DNA from: Chitinophagaceae bacterium
Lineage (GTDB): Bacteria > Bacteroidota > Bacteroidia > Chitinophagales > Chitinophagaceae
Assembly (NCBI GenBank): GCA_028288595.1
Contig: JAQBNK010000160.1
Location: 1 to 50,283 of the forward strand
Reading direction: 5' to 3'
DNA length: 50,283 nucleotides
Both the position numbers and the translations under genes were made by a program. The notes under the pieces are model-generated. The model ran no database searches. It saw only the letters and a program-made list of their open reading frames with translations, and was not told the origin of the DNA. Shown here piece after piece: positions 24,387 through 33,017 of this stretch (position 1 is its first letter; every line of letters starts with the position of its first letter).

Positions 24387-25733
24387 CTAATTCTTTAATT
24401 TTATACCCTTCTGTCCATCAAGCATTATTGCTTCAATCTCACCTTTGCTGTTTTCAATAAATTCAATATCTGACCAATAGTCTCTCTGGATAAATTTATT
24501 GAATCGCGTTTTTCCTTCATCTACAGGGATCAATGCACCCCATGTACATGACAGGTTGCCATCTTTAAAACTAATTCCCATCTCAAAGTTTTTGATATAG
24601 AACTTATCATCAAATTTGTATTTACCTGTAAAATGATTGCCTTGTTCCGGGCTTAATTTGGCTGTTGTGATATTGGTTTTAGTGAAAGGCTTTCTAAAAA
24701 CTATTGCCGCTAGCTGTTTTCCAATTTCCGGTGGTAGGGATATATAGTTATTTGAAAGAACGATGACAGCCAGTTTATCATCGGGATAAATACCAAAATA
24801 AGAAGAAAACCCTACTGACCTGCCATTCATCTGAAGTCGCCTTTTGTTTAAATGTTCCCTGATAAACCAGGCATAGCCAACATTATTACCATAGTCCGTA
24901 AATATTTTTTCCCATGATTGTTTTGATAAAAGGGAATTGTTGAAGATAGCTGTGGCAAATTTATTAAGGTCTTCGGCTGTGGAATAAATAGATCCGTGTC
25001 CTGTTTTTGAACTCCAGTCAATCTGGTATGCATTTTCTACAGCGTAATGCCCTATTGCTGCATATCCGACCGCAAGGTTTGGAACAATTTCCTTTTCTCC
25101 TGCTGAATGACCAGTATGGGTCATATTCAAAGGATCAAAAATGGTTTCTTTTAAATAATTTCCAAAAGTTTTACCAGTAATTTTTTCAATGATATAGGCT
25201 AAAATAATATAATCAGACCGGCTATGATTGAATTTACTGTTAGGGGTAAATAGTAATGTATCGTCTTTAAAATATTTGATAAGGCTGCTTGGTGTATGGG
25301 TAAACTTAGTTATACTATCATAGTCCACATTCTTGTTATCCCCGATTGCTGGTATCCCGGATCTTTGGCTTAAGAGATTGTGCAATGTTAAGTTATTGCC
25401 CTGCTTATAGTCCGGCAAATACTTTGACACACGGTCTTCTAATAATAATTTTTTTTCTTCTGCTAGTTTCATAATAGCCGCAGAAGTGAAGATCATGGAG
25501 ACGGATGCTAAGTAAAATTTTGTTTGCGTAGTATTCATCAGTTTGTACGACCTGTTCATTTGTCCATATGCTTTTGAAAAGACAATTTTGCCATTTTGAG
25601 CAACTAAAACAGTACCGCTAAAATTATTGGTTTCGACATATGGTTTAATCAAAGCATCCATCTCTTTGATTTGTGCCAGTACCGAAAAACTAAAAATTAA
25701 AATTGAGCTTAAGGGGAGAAATATTTTTTTCAT
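24387..25733 (-). CDS. beta-lactamase-fold serine hydrolase homologue lacking catalytic motifs
   Basis: About 448 residues from MKKIFLPLSSILIFSFSVLA (signal peptide); the open frame begins 13 codons earlier. The fold is that of the class C beta-lactamase/esterase family (FSGTVLVAQNGKIVFSKAYG, LTLHNLLSQRSGIPAI, IYSTAEDLNKFATAIFNN, FSSYFGIYPDDKLAVIVLSN). However, the SxxK motif is S77-V-S-M80, so the general-base Lys is Met; the YxN motif is H170-S-R172; and the third HxG motif is replaced by GRS at about 304-306. The protein is therefore probably a non-hydrolytic periplasmic binding protein. The frame is intact at full length, which argues for selection rather than decay. The second family member at 35465-37033 keeps all motifs. 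Confidence 0.88.
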   Translation of the reverse strand: MKKIFLPLSSILIFSFSVLAQIKEMDALIKPYVETNNFSGTVLVAQNGKIVFSKAYGQMNRSYKLMNTTQTKFYLASVSMIFTSAAIMKLAEEKKLLLEDRVSKYLPDYKQGNNLTLHNLLSQRSGIPAIGDNKNVDYDSITKFTHTPSSLIKYFKDDTLLFTPNSKFNHSRSDYIILAYIIEKITGKTFGNYLKETIFDPLNMTHTGHSAGEKEIVPNLAVGYAAIGHYAVENAYQIDWSSKTGHGSIYSTAEDLNKFATAIFNNSLLSKQSWEKIFTDYGNNVGYAWFIREHLNKRRLQMNGRSVGFSSYFGIYPDDKLAVIVLSNNYISLPPEIGKQLAAIVFRKPFTKTNITTAKLSPEQGNHFTGKYKFDDKFYIKNFEMGISFKDGNLSCTWGALIPVDEGKTRFNKFIQRDYWSDIEFIENSKGEIEAIMLDGQKGIKLKN

Positions 25734-26045
25734 ATCGGCTTGCACATCAAATTTATTGGAATTGATGGGCAAAGGTTTATCAAATACTGCTTTAAAGTAT
25801 TAGAGGAAAAATTTAGAAAAGTTCCTTCTATATAATAGTGTTCCTATTAGTAGTTTTAGTGTATTCCACCTTAGTTAATGATATATAATTATTTGAGTTT
25901 GTAAATAATTGGAGTTGCTACTGTGCCTTTCCTGTATTATTAAGAAAAAAAATCAAATCACAACGTTTTACAGGGAAACTTGCAAAAATAAGGTGAAATT
26001 TTAGCGGGGATAAAAATACGATAATGAAAGGCTTTAACTTATAGC

Positions 26046-27044
26046 ATGAAATACATAGTTCCATTTCTAATGCTTCTTTTCTTCCAGGCCGGTCAGGGCC
26101 AAAAACCTTATAAGAACCTTGTAATGGAAGGTGGCGGCATCCGTGGCATTGCTTATACAGGCGCAATTGAAATACTTGATAGCCTTGGCATTATAAAACA
26201 GCTTGAAAGAGTCGGCGGAAGTTCGGCAGGAGCGATTGAAGCGACTATGATTGCAATTGGTTATAGCCCGAAAGAACTGATAGAAGTACTTGGAACTATT
26301 CCACTAAAGACTTTTAACGATGGAAGTTTAACCGGGGGATTGCATCGCCTTAAAAAGAAACTGGGATTTTACAGGAGCAAGAACCTCAATAAGTGGATAT
26401 CAGAATTAATTGAAAAGAAAACCGGTGATTCCCTGATCACTTTTAAAGAGCTTCACGACCAGCGATTTCAAAAAAATTATAAGGATCTGTACATAACTGG
26501 GACCGACCTTACTTACAGGCGACTGAAAATATTTTCCTTCGAACATTACCCGGGCATGCGTATTGCCGATGCCTTACGCATTTCGTTTTCCATCCCTTTT
26601 TATTTTGAACCTGTTTTTATTAATGATAGCGGTAGGATAATAACGGATACTTTCAACCTAAAATACCACCTCATGGTGGATGGGGGGCTCTTAAATAATT
26701 ACCCGGTGATGATGTTTGATGATAGTGCTTACCTGTCAGGTTCAATAACGGTTGCAGGAAAAAATAAAGAAACATTGGGTTTAATGCTTGACAAACCATC
26801 ACAGGTGGGCTATGTTAACATGTCAGAAAATAGGCCTTTAAAAATTCACTCCCTTCATGATTATTTCAATGCGGTATATGAAACTTCAATTGATCGTCCC
26901 AACCCTGATGACCTGGATTTAAAGCGAACAATTGTAATCAGTGACCTGGATTTAAACGGGCGCATAAGAAAATTACCTATGAAAGTAATATTGAACCTGA
27001 TAGAAAGCGGAAGACAGGGTGCAAGAAACTTTTTCAATCAATAA
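26046..27044 (+). CDS. patatin-like phospholipase
   Basis: A 332-residue secreted or periplasmic lipid acyl hydrolase. After the signal peptide MKYIVPFLMLLFFQAGQGQ comes the oxyanion motif GGGIRG at 29-34, the nucleophile Ser60 in GGSSAG, and the catalytic Asp212 in VDGGLLNNYP, so the Ser/Asp dyad is complete. Most patatins of bacteria are cytoplasmic; the signal peptide puts this one in the periplasm or at the outer membrane. Transcribed toward the LytS/LytTR pair but 400 bp away. The reading frame continues past the stop with protein-like sequence (see 27045-27314). Confidence 0.9.
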   Translation: MKYIVPFLMLLFFQAGQGQKPYKNLVMEGGGIRGIAYTGAIEILDSLGIIKQLERVGGSSAGAIEATMIAIGYSPKELIEVLGTIPLKTFNDGSLTGGLHRLKKKLGFYRSKNLNKWISELIEKKTGDSLITFKELHDQRFQKNYKDLYITGTDLTYRRLKIFSFEHYPGMRIADALRISFSIPFYFEPVFINDSGRIITDTFNLKYHLMVDGGLLNNYPVMMFDDSAYLSGSITVAGKNKETLGLMLDKPSQVGYVNMSENRPLKIHSLHDYFNAVYETSIDRPNPDDLDLKRTIVISDLDLNGRIRKLPMKVILNLIESGRQGARNFFNQ

Positions 27045-27314
27045 CTTTTAGGAAACGACGCTTACGGACTTAAACCGGATTTTTATATTCTGAAGCCGGA
27101 ATTATATCCACTCAAACAGGAAATTAAAATGTTTTGCAAAGAAGCCAATGAATTGTCTTCGCACGAAATTTTATTCATGTACTTACAGAAGGAATATTAC
27201 GTACTGGATTTTTTTTGAATTGAAAGCTTCGACGGAAATGGTCCAGCCTGCTATATCCGCCAATATTTAATCTTAGCTGACCGCTACCAGCAAATCCCTT
27301 TGCAACTTTTTTAA
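27045..27314 (+). pseudogene. possible coding remnant in frame with the patatin gene
   Basis: After the patatin TAA the same frame runs 90 codons with only one internal stop (TGA at 27216): LLGNDAYGLKPDFYILKPEL, then EIKMFCKEANELSSHEILFM and, after the stop, SFDGNGPACYIRQYLILADR to a TAA at 27312. The composition looks like real protein but I recognise no family. It could be a decayed gene or chance. Confidence 0.3.
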
Positions 27315-27441
27315 TATTTCCATCTCTTCAGTAGTGTAAGAGCTGATTTACCATTGTTACCTGAAAATTGTACACTCATATAATTTAACAGGGTAGTTAG
27401 GAAAGTATTTATGAGTTTGTAAAGCAGAATGATCCGGCGCT

Positions 27442-28473
27442 ATGGAACTGAAGATTAATTTAAGAACACTAGAATTCACAGGCATTATGATCATGGGAAT
27501 TAGCATATCTATACTTCCTGGAATCGTTAGGAAACTGCCCTCCGGCATTTTTGAATTCCTCGTAACCCATTATTATTTTTTCCTCATCGTTTTTTTTGCA
27601 TGGAAAGGAAACATAATGCTCATCCGGTATTTGCGGCGAAAGAATCCCCAGTTTAAACAGGGGTATGTCACCTATGCGGCACAGCTTTTTTTATTTATTT
27701 CACTTTATACTTTTGGTATCTCCTTTTTGGTCCTTTCTTTATGGAAATGGATGGTTGGTAGCTCAGTAAGCTGGGATGTAGTTTTGGTAGCATCTTTTAT
27801 GATTCTTTTTTTTGCCATTCTTACCGTTACAATTTACGAGATCATCAATCTTAACAAACAAAGGGAAAGAGGCCTGGAGCAGTTTAATAAATTAAAGACA
27901 GTGAAAGACCGGGCACGGCTTGAAAATCTGAAAAAACAAATTGACCCCCACTTCCTGTTTAATTCCTTGAACACGCTTTCTGCACTTATTACAGACCATC
28001 CTGCTGATGCGAGATTATTTAATGATACACTTGCAACTATTTACCGTTACATCGTTGCTAATAAAGAGAAAGACCTGGTACCGCTTTCCGAAGAACTTGA
28101 GTTGATGACGCATTATTTCAGGATACTACAATTGCGTTACGGGCCAGCCATCCTGTTAGAACTAAACATTGAAAAATATCATTTGGAAAACTTTTATATT
28201 CCTCCGGTTTCCTTACAGGAACTACTTGAAAATGCGGTTAAACATAATAGTTTTTCCTTGTGCCTCCCACTGAAGATTATTTTGACAATCAGCAATGATT
28301 ACATCACAGTCAAAAATTCGATCCAAAATAAAATTCATACCCTGAATAATAAAAAAAAATCCGGAACGGGACTTTCAAATCTTGGGAGCCGCCTGCAACT
28401 TATTTCCGGGAAAACATTAGTTATTCAAAAAAGCACAGATTATTTCCTGGTTAAACTTCCTTTAATAAGATAG
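27442..28473 (+). CDS. LytS-type sensor histidine kinase
   Basis: A 343-residue inner-membrane kinase with four predicted membrane helices in the first 140 residues (about 10-27, 35-55, 70-95, 112-135). A coiled-coil linker leads into the His_kinase domain with the phospho-acceptor in KKQIDPHFLFNSLNTLSALI, typical of the LytS/YehU class. The ATP-binding domain has LQELLENAVKHNS (N-box) and GTGLSNLGSRL (G2). Four bases separate it from the LytTR regulator, so both form one operon. The signal is unknown; no dedicated sensor domain exists apart from the membrane part. Confidence 0.92.
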   Translation: MELKINLRTLEFTGIMIMGISISILPGIVRKLPSGIFEFLVTHYYFFLIVFFAWKGNIMLIRYLRRKNPQFKQGYVTYAAQLFLFISLYTFGISFLVLSLWKWMVGSSVSWDVVLVASFMILFFAILTVTIYEIINLNKQRERGLEQFNKLKTVKDRARLENLKKQIDPHFLFNSLNTLSALITDHPADARLFNDTLATIYRYIVANKEKDLVPLSEELELMTHYFRILQLRYGPAILLELNIEKYHLENFYIPPVSLQELLENAVKHNSFSLCLPLKIILTISNDYITVKNSIQNKIHTLNNKKKSGTGLSNLGSRLQLISGKTLVIQKSTDYFLVKLPLIR

Positions 28474-28477
28474 AAAG

Positions 28478-29233
28478 ATGAAATTATTGATCGTAGAAGA
28501 TGAACAACCAGCATACATAAATTTAAAAAAAGCATTAGAGGAGTCCGGGGAAGACATAGACATATTAGCACATTGCACCACTGTTGAGGAAACAATCACA
28601 TGGTTAAAAAACAATGGAGAACCCGACCTGGCTATCATGGATATAGAATTACCGGATGGTGAATCTTTCAATATTTTCAATAATATAGAAATCAGCTGTC
28701 CTGTAATATTCATTACAGGACATAATAAATATCTGACTGATGCCCTGGATCATAATGGGATAGATTATATATTAAAGCCATTGGACCCGGATAAACTGTT
28801 AATTGCTCTGAAGAAATATAAAAAACTTCAAAAGCATTTTTCAAATAATATTCACGCCTTGATGGCCTATATCTCTGCAGGAACTAATATAAAATCCAGG
28901 ATCACAATTCGTAAAGGATTAGAATACCAGAGTAAAAAACTTGAAGACATTGCTTATTTTTTTACGGAACACAAACTCATTTTTGTGGTAGATAATGAGA
29001 ACAAAAAATACCTTGCTGAAAAAAATAATCTTTCCGAATTACAGGACAGTCTTTCCCCAAAAATGTTTTACCGGGCGAACCGACAATACATTATCAATAT
29101 CAATTTCATTAAACGCTTCAGGACAATAGAAAAATCCAAGATATCAATTGAACTGACTTTGCCTTTGGATGAAGAAATTATCGTGAGCCAGGAAAATGCC
29201 TCTGATTTTAAAAAATGGATAGAGCAGGTATAG
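28478..29233 (+). CDS. LytTR-family response regulator
   Basis: A 251-residue regulator. The receiver has the acidic pocket VEDEQ, phospho-acceptor Asp55 in LAIMDIELPDG, and Lys in YILKPLDPDKL. The C-terminal LytTR DNA-binding domain spans about 140-250 (RITIRKGLEYQSKKLEDIAY, then FYRANRQYIININFIKRF). Cognate partner of the kinase just upstream. It likely binds paired 9-10-bp direct repeats; I could not pick out such a site confidently. The patatin upstream and the exported genes downstream are plausible but unproven targets. Confidence 0.93.
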   Translation: MKLLIVEDEQPAYINLKKALEESGEDIDILAHCTTVEETITWLKNNGEPDLAIMDIELPDGESFNIFNNIEISCPVIFITGHNKYLTDALDHNGIDYILKPLDPDKLLIALKKYKKLQKHFSNNIHALMAYISAGTNIKSRITIRKGLEYQSKKLEDIAYFFTEHKLIFVVDNENKKYLAEKNNLSELQDSLSPKMFYRANRQYIININFIKRFRTIEKSKISIELTLPLDEEIIVSQENASDFKKWIEQV

Positions 29234-29260
29234 CAATTCCGCGAATGGCCTTTCATCCTC

Positions 29261-30148
29261 TTAATCTTTCACATGCATTAACGCTTTATACCATGCAAGT
29301 GGAGGTAGATTCATTGCTATTCGCCTGTCATCGATATTTTCTGGCTCTATGCAGGGCGCTATCTCCGGTTTACCTGTAGCAAAGCTAAGTTGGGTACCAT
29401 ATATCTGTGCTTTTTTGCTATTGATAAGCACCCTGTCTGTTAAATATGCGAGGTTACTTTTTTCTGCTTTCCCCTCGTTCACCGCCTTCTCCAAAAGCGT
29501 TAACCATTGGGACTGCAGTTGTGGGTTTGCATCTGTATGCTGCGCAATCAAAAATGCAGTTGAAGCACCAAGGTCACCTACCTGTTGGGGGGTTGGCCAC
29601 CCTATCTCTTTAATAATAGCTTTTAATTTTTCAATATTGTCAGCATCATTTTTTGCCTGTTGCATTCCTATACTTCCAAGCTCCGGTGGCGTCGAACCCG
29701 TCTTCTTAATTGCTTCCGACATTTGCCGCCTTAATACCTGGTCAGCATCGAACATTTCTTTTAATTGTTTTGCATATTCAGGGTACTGAATCGATTTGTC
29801 AAAATTCTCCCTGTTCGCTTTTATTTTTTCTATAACAGGATGTGAAATAAAAAAATCCCTGTATGGTAAAAACACGGAGTCGTTAACGAAGTCAACTTTA
29901 CGAAAACCATCGCTTGCTGCAAGGTTCATGTAATAGAGGGCGCTGTCAGGATTTTTAAGGTAAGCCTGGCATTGCGCTATAAAATATTCGTTTTTAGCTT
30001 TTTCATTGCCTTGTAAAGGAAGTTTACGTGCGAATGAAATACTTGTTTCATAATCCTTATTGAAAAAAGCTTTACGGGACAACAGGAAATCCTGCGACCA
30101 GGAGAGTTGAAATACAAATAATGAAAATAGGCTGAGTATAAATTTCAT
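29261..30148 (-). CDS. secreted DUF6624-domain protein
   Basis: A 295-residue exported protein with signal peptide MKFILSLFSLFVFQLSWSQ. Residues 20-110 look like a single TPR-style helical repeat (SFARKLPLQGNEKAKNEYFI, PDSALYYMNLAASDGFRKVD). From about 125 the DUF6624 domain follows: LKEMFDADQVLRRQM, IIKEIGWPTPQQVGDLGAST, AFLIAQHTDANPQLQ, LAYLTDRVLINSKKAQIYGT and, near the end, NIDDRRIAMNLPPLAWY. The conserved His in AQHTD, Asp and Gln residues suggest an active or binding site, but no activity is established. Convergent with the LytTR gene (27 bp apart). Confidence 0.75.
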   Translation of the reverse strand: MKFILSLFSLFVFQLSWSQDFLLSRKAFFNKDYETSISFARKLPLQGNEKAKNEYFIAQCQAYLKNPDSALYYMNLAASDGFRKVDFVNDSVFLPYRDFFISHPVIEKIKANRENFDKSIQYPEYAKQLKEMFDADQVLRRQMSEAIKKTGSTPPELGSIGMQQAKNDADNIEKLKAIIKEIGWPTPQQVGDLGASTAFLIAQHTDANPQLQSQWLTLLEKAVNEGKAEKSNLAYLTDRVLINSKKAQIYGTQLSFATGKPEIAPCIEPENIDDRRIAMNLPPLAWYKALMHVKD

Positions 30149-30272
30149 AGAAGGTATTTTTTAAAAAAATCTTTAGATAATTAAATGCCTTTGTTAGGGA
30201 TCTTCTTATTGTGAACTTCTTTTTAAAAAGTCATTCATTACTATTTAAAAGTGGTTTGTGATACCACCATCA

Positions 30273-30331
30273 GTTGAAAGGATCAGATATACTGTAATCT
30301 GGACAATCATAGTGTTACTGATCCTTTCAAC
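30273..30331. repeat. 14-bp inverted repeat downstream of the TonB-dependent receptor
   Basis: GTTGAAAGGATCAG (30273-30286) and CTGATCCTTTCAAC (30318-30331) are exact reverse complements with a 31-bp loop, 8 bp after the receptor stop on the minus strand. No T-run follows, so this may be an mRNA-end stabilising stem or an operator of the DUF6624 gene rather than a classical terminator. Confidence 0.55.
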
Positions 30332-30338
30332 CGGCGGG

Positions 30339-32786
30339 TTATTGAGTGGGGCCTGTATTGCTTCCTGCCTGTACACGGTTTGTTTCGTCTTCTAACCCGG
30401 TCTTTCTTTGTCTTGCTGATTTTATTTGCGCACTGCCAAAACGATAGCTGAAACTTAATTTCAGTAACCTGCTGTCAAAGTTGACATTCGTTCTTACGTA
30501 CTGTCCTGAAAAATTACTGTAAGCGTTGTATTTTAAGGTTTTTAATACATCTGACACAGCAACGCGAACAGTACCATTAGTATGGAATACCTGCTTTTGT
30601 AATCCAATGTCTATCCCTCCCATCGCCTTTGTTTTAAAGGTTCCCTGGTTGATGCCAGGTGTAGAATAAAATCCGCTTAATTCCGCTGTCCATGTTTTTG
30701 AAAAACGTAAACTATTTTGTACAAAGACTCTCCCTGCAAAAGCATCGAGATCGATCTCTCGACCAGGGCCATAGTTAGCTGAGTACCTCGAATAATTCGC
30801 ATTTATATTAACAAAAGAACTGAACGATTTATACTGGATAGGATAACTGGTGTTTAAACTCAATATGTTTTGCGTTGCAAGATTTTGTTTTGAAACAAAA
30901 ACCTTGGATCGCTCAGTTGTATCGATCAATTGGCTGAACATATCTTTAACATGCGAATAGTTAAGTGTTATATTTAGTTTGGAATGATACAAATAGGTCA
31001 TACCCACGCTGTTGGTATATTGAGGACGTAACTCGGTATTACCTTTTTGAAAAGTGTAAGCATCCAGCTTAAATTCAAAAGGGTTCAGATCCTGGTAATT
31101 AGGCCGGTCTATTCTCCTGCTGAATGTAAAGCTTAGTTGTTTCGCAGGGTTTTTATTGAATGTAATTGCAGCACTCGGAAATAACCCTACGTAATCATTT
31201 AAAAAGTCTGTACTGAACTGCGGGCCCGGCGTAGGTGGCTTTGCTTTAGAGTCTTTAGAAGTACCTTTTGATAAAGTATTTTCCAATCGTAGGCCCCACT
31301 GTATCACAAACCCTTTATAGGCACGGTTGTAATTAATATACATCGCGTTAATCATTTCATCGTAAAGGAAACGGTTACTTCTTACTGTATCAAGTACTTT
31401 ACCGGAAGTGTATACATCATACCGCTGGAAGTCGTTATCAGTTTTCGCATAGGAAGTTTTAAATCCTAAGCCCAGCTTACCTTGTTTGTAGTCCTTTTCA
31501 TAATCCGCTTTTATTGATAAAAGATCAATTTTGCTTGGTGAAAGCATGTTGTACACTACCCGGCTTAATTCATGCTGGCGGGAAGCATCATAATATATAT
31601 TCGGTTGCAACTGGTCAGAATAAAGATTGAAATAACCATAGTCAGCATTGATACTCAAATTCTCTTTAGTCCCGTTAACGTAAGTATAATTAGCGTTGAT
31701 GTTTGCATTATCCCTCGACATTTTATTTGTATTATCAGCAACCAGTACCCTGCTGGTGATACCTGAGGGAGCATAAACAATTGACGTGGTGCCGGGAGAT
31801 AAAAAAGTAGGTGCTGAATGGCTTCCATTGATCATGAGGCCCCATGTAGATTTTTTACTGGCAAAATAATCAATGCCTCCTTTATAGGCCCTGTTACTTA
31901 AGTTCGCTATCAATAAACCGTGCTGATCGAAAATAGAATCAAGTACAGTTCTGTAATTTGAAATTTGTGCTTCCTGCTTCATCTCATTAAAAGAAACACT
32001 GCCATAAAGATTAACCAGCTTATCGCGATGGTTAAGCGAAAAAGCTCCATTTATTTTAGGGTATATTCCCTGGTTCCATCCGGCACTAAGTGAACCATTG
32101 GTACCAAAAGAATTATTCTTTTTGAGCCTGATATTTATAATACCAGCGTTACCAGCTGCATCATACTTCGCGGAAGGATTAGTAATAATCTCTATTGCTT
32201 CTATTTGGGAAGACTGCAACGATTTGAGATAATTAGCCAGATCTTGCCCTGCAAGCGGTGAAGGTCTTCCATCTATATAAACATGTACACCATTTTTTCC
32301 GGCGATACTTAGGTTGTCATCTTTATCCACCGTAACGTTTGGCGACTTTCGCAAAAGTTCAAGCGCATCACTTCCTGTTGCGTTAATTGTTCCTTCAACA
32401 TTCATGATCATTTTATCTGCCTTAACTTCTATCACTGGTTTTTTTCCGGTAACTGTTACCTCCTGTAAATTGTTTCTTGACTTGTCTAAAATTATATCTG
32501 GTATCGCAATTGCTGCATCTGTATACTTAATAGCAGTACCGGTGATAGTTGTATAGCCTACATGTGATGCTCTAACCAGGTAGTGCCCCTGTTTAACAAT
32601 AGGGAAAATGAAATTTCCCTGTTTTGATACTGCCAGCTTTTCAATACTTGAATCCTTTGCTCTTAACAGTGAAATGGTCACGCCCTCAAGCGGGTTTCCC
32701 TGGCTATCATGTACACTACCTTTAATTTGAGCACTGGCCTGCAAGCCCACTAGCAATATTAAAATTGCCGAACAAATACATTTCAT
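30339..32786 (-). CDS. TonB-dependent receptor with outer-membrane beta-barrel (OMP_b-brl_3 type)
   Basis: About 815 residues from MKCICSAILILLVGLQASAQ (signal peptide); the open frame begins 16 codons earlier at 32834. A CarbopepD_reg-like domain (IKGSVHDSQGNPLEGVTISL) is followed by a plug (LQEVTVTGKKPVIEVKADKM, GVHVYIDGRPSPLAGQDLAN, ASAKYDAAGNAGIINIRLKK-like NPSAKYDAAGNAGIINI) and a 14905-type barrel rich in aromatic beta-strands (LSFTFSRRIDRPNYQDLNPF). This family often lacks a SusD partner and may transport siderophores or peptides, or act as a signalling receptor. Nothing next to it identifies the ligand. Confidence 0.9.
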   Translation of the reverse strand: MKCICSAILILLVGLQASAQIKGSVHDSQGNPLEGVTISLLRAKDSSIEKLAVSKQGNFIFPIVKQGHYLVRASHVGYTTITGTAIKYTDAAIAIPDIILDKSRNNLQEVTVTGKKPVIEVKADKMIMNVEGTINATGSDALELLRKSPNVTVDKDDNLSIAGKNGVHVYIDGRPSPLAGQDLANYLKSLQSSQIEAIEIITNPSAKYDAAGNAGIINIRLKKNNSFGTNGSLSAGWNQGIYPKINGAFSLNHRDKLVNLYGSVSFNEMKQEAQISNYRTVLDSIFDQHGLLIANLSNRAYKGGIDYFASKKSTWGLMINGSHSAPTFLSPGTTSIVYAPSGITSRVLVADNTNKMSRDNANINANYTYVNGTKENLSINADYGYFNLYSDQLQPNIYYDASRQHELSRVVYNMLSPSKIDLLSIKADYEKDYKQGKLGLGFKTSYAKTDNDFQRYDVYTSGKVLDTVRSNRFLYDEMINAMYINYNRAYKGFVIQWGLRLENTLSKGTSKDSKAKPPTPGPQFSTDFLNDYVGLFPSAAITFNKNPAKQLSFTFSRRIDRPNYQDLNPFEFKLDAYTFQKGNTELRPQYTNSVGMTYLYHSKLNITLNYSHVKDMFSQLIDTTERSKVFVSKQNLATQNILSLNTSYPIQYKSFSSFVNINANYSRYSANYGPGREIDLDAFAGRVFVQNSLRFSKTWTAELSGFYSTPGINQGTFKTKAMGGIDIGLQKQVFHTNGTVRVAVSDVLKTLKYNAYSNFSGQYVRTNVNFDSRLLKLSFSYRFGSAQIKSARQRKTGLEDETNRVQAGSNTGPTQ

Positions 32787-32931
32787 TTTTTTATTTTGGT
32801 TTATTATGGAATTAAGATTGAATTGATTCTTCAAAAAAAAAGAAGATTTGCATCTTGCATTTATCCTATTCTGCTAATTAGGAAAACTGTTCTTATTTAT
32901 TTCCATTACACACGATACGCCATATACATAA

Positions 32932-32957
32932 AACGACAACCTTTAAAGGTTGTCGTT
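32932..32957 (-). terminator. 26-bp perfect palindrome, terminator of the M61 peptidase gene
   Basis: AACGACAACCTTTAAAGGTT plus GTCGTT reads identically on both strands. It lies about 60 bp past the M61 stop. On the minus strand TTTTATG follows; on the plus strand AGTTAAAAAAC. Confidence 0.65.
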
Positions 32958-33017
32958 AGTTAAAAAACAAAAAGAACACCCAATGCACAAAAAGGAAAAT
33001 CAGTAAAAATATTTAAA

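Noticed and set aside
26046-29233. Patatin plus signalling genes as a CBASS-like defence operon
   Set aside because: The patatin has a signal peptide and no cyclic-nucleotide synthase is nearby; the neighbours are an ordinary LytS/LytTR pair 400 bp away.
29349-29789. 146-codon plus-strand frame
   Set aside because: Antisense shadow of the DUF6624 gene, which has a signal peptide and family motifs.
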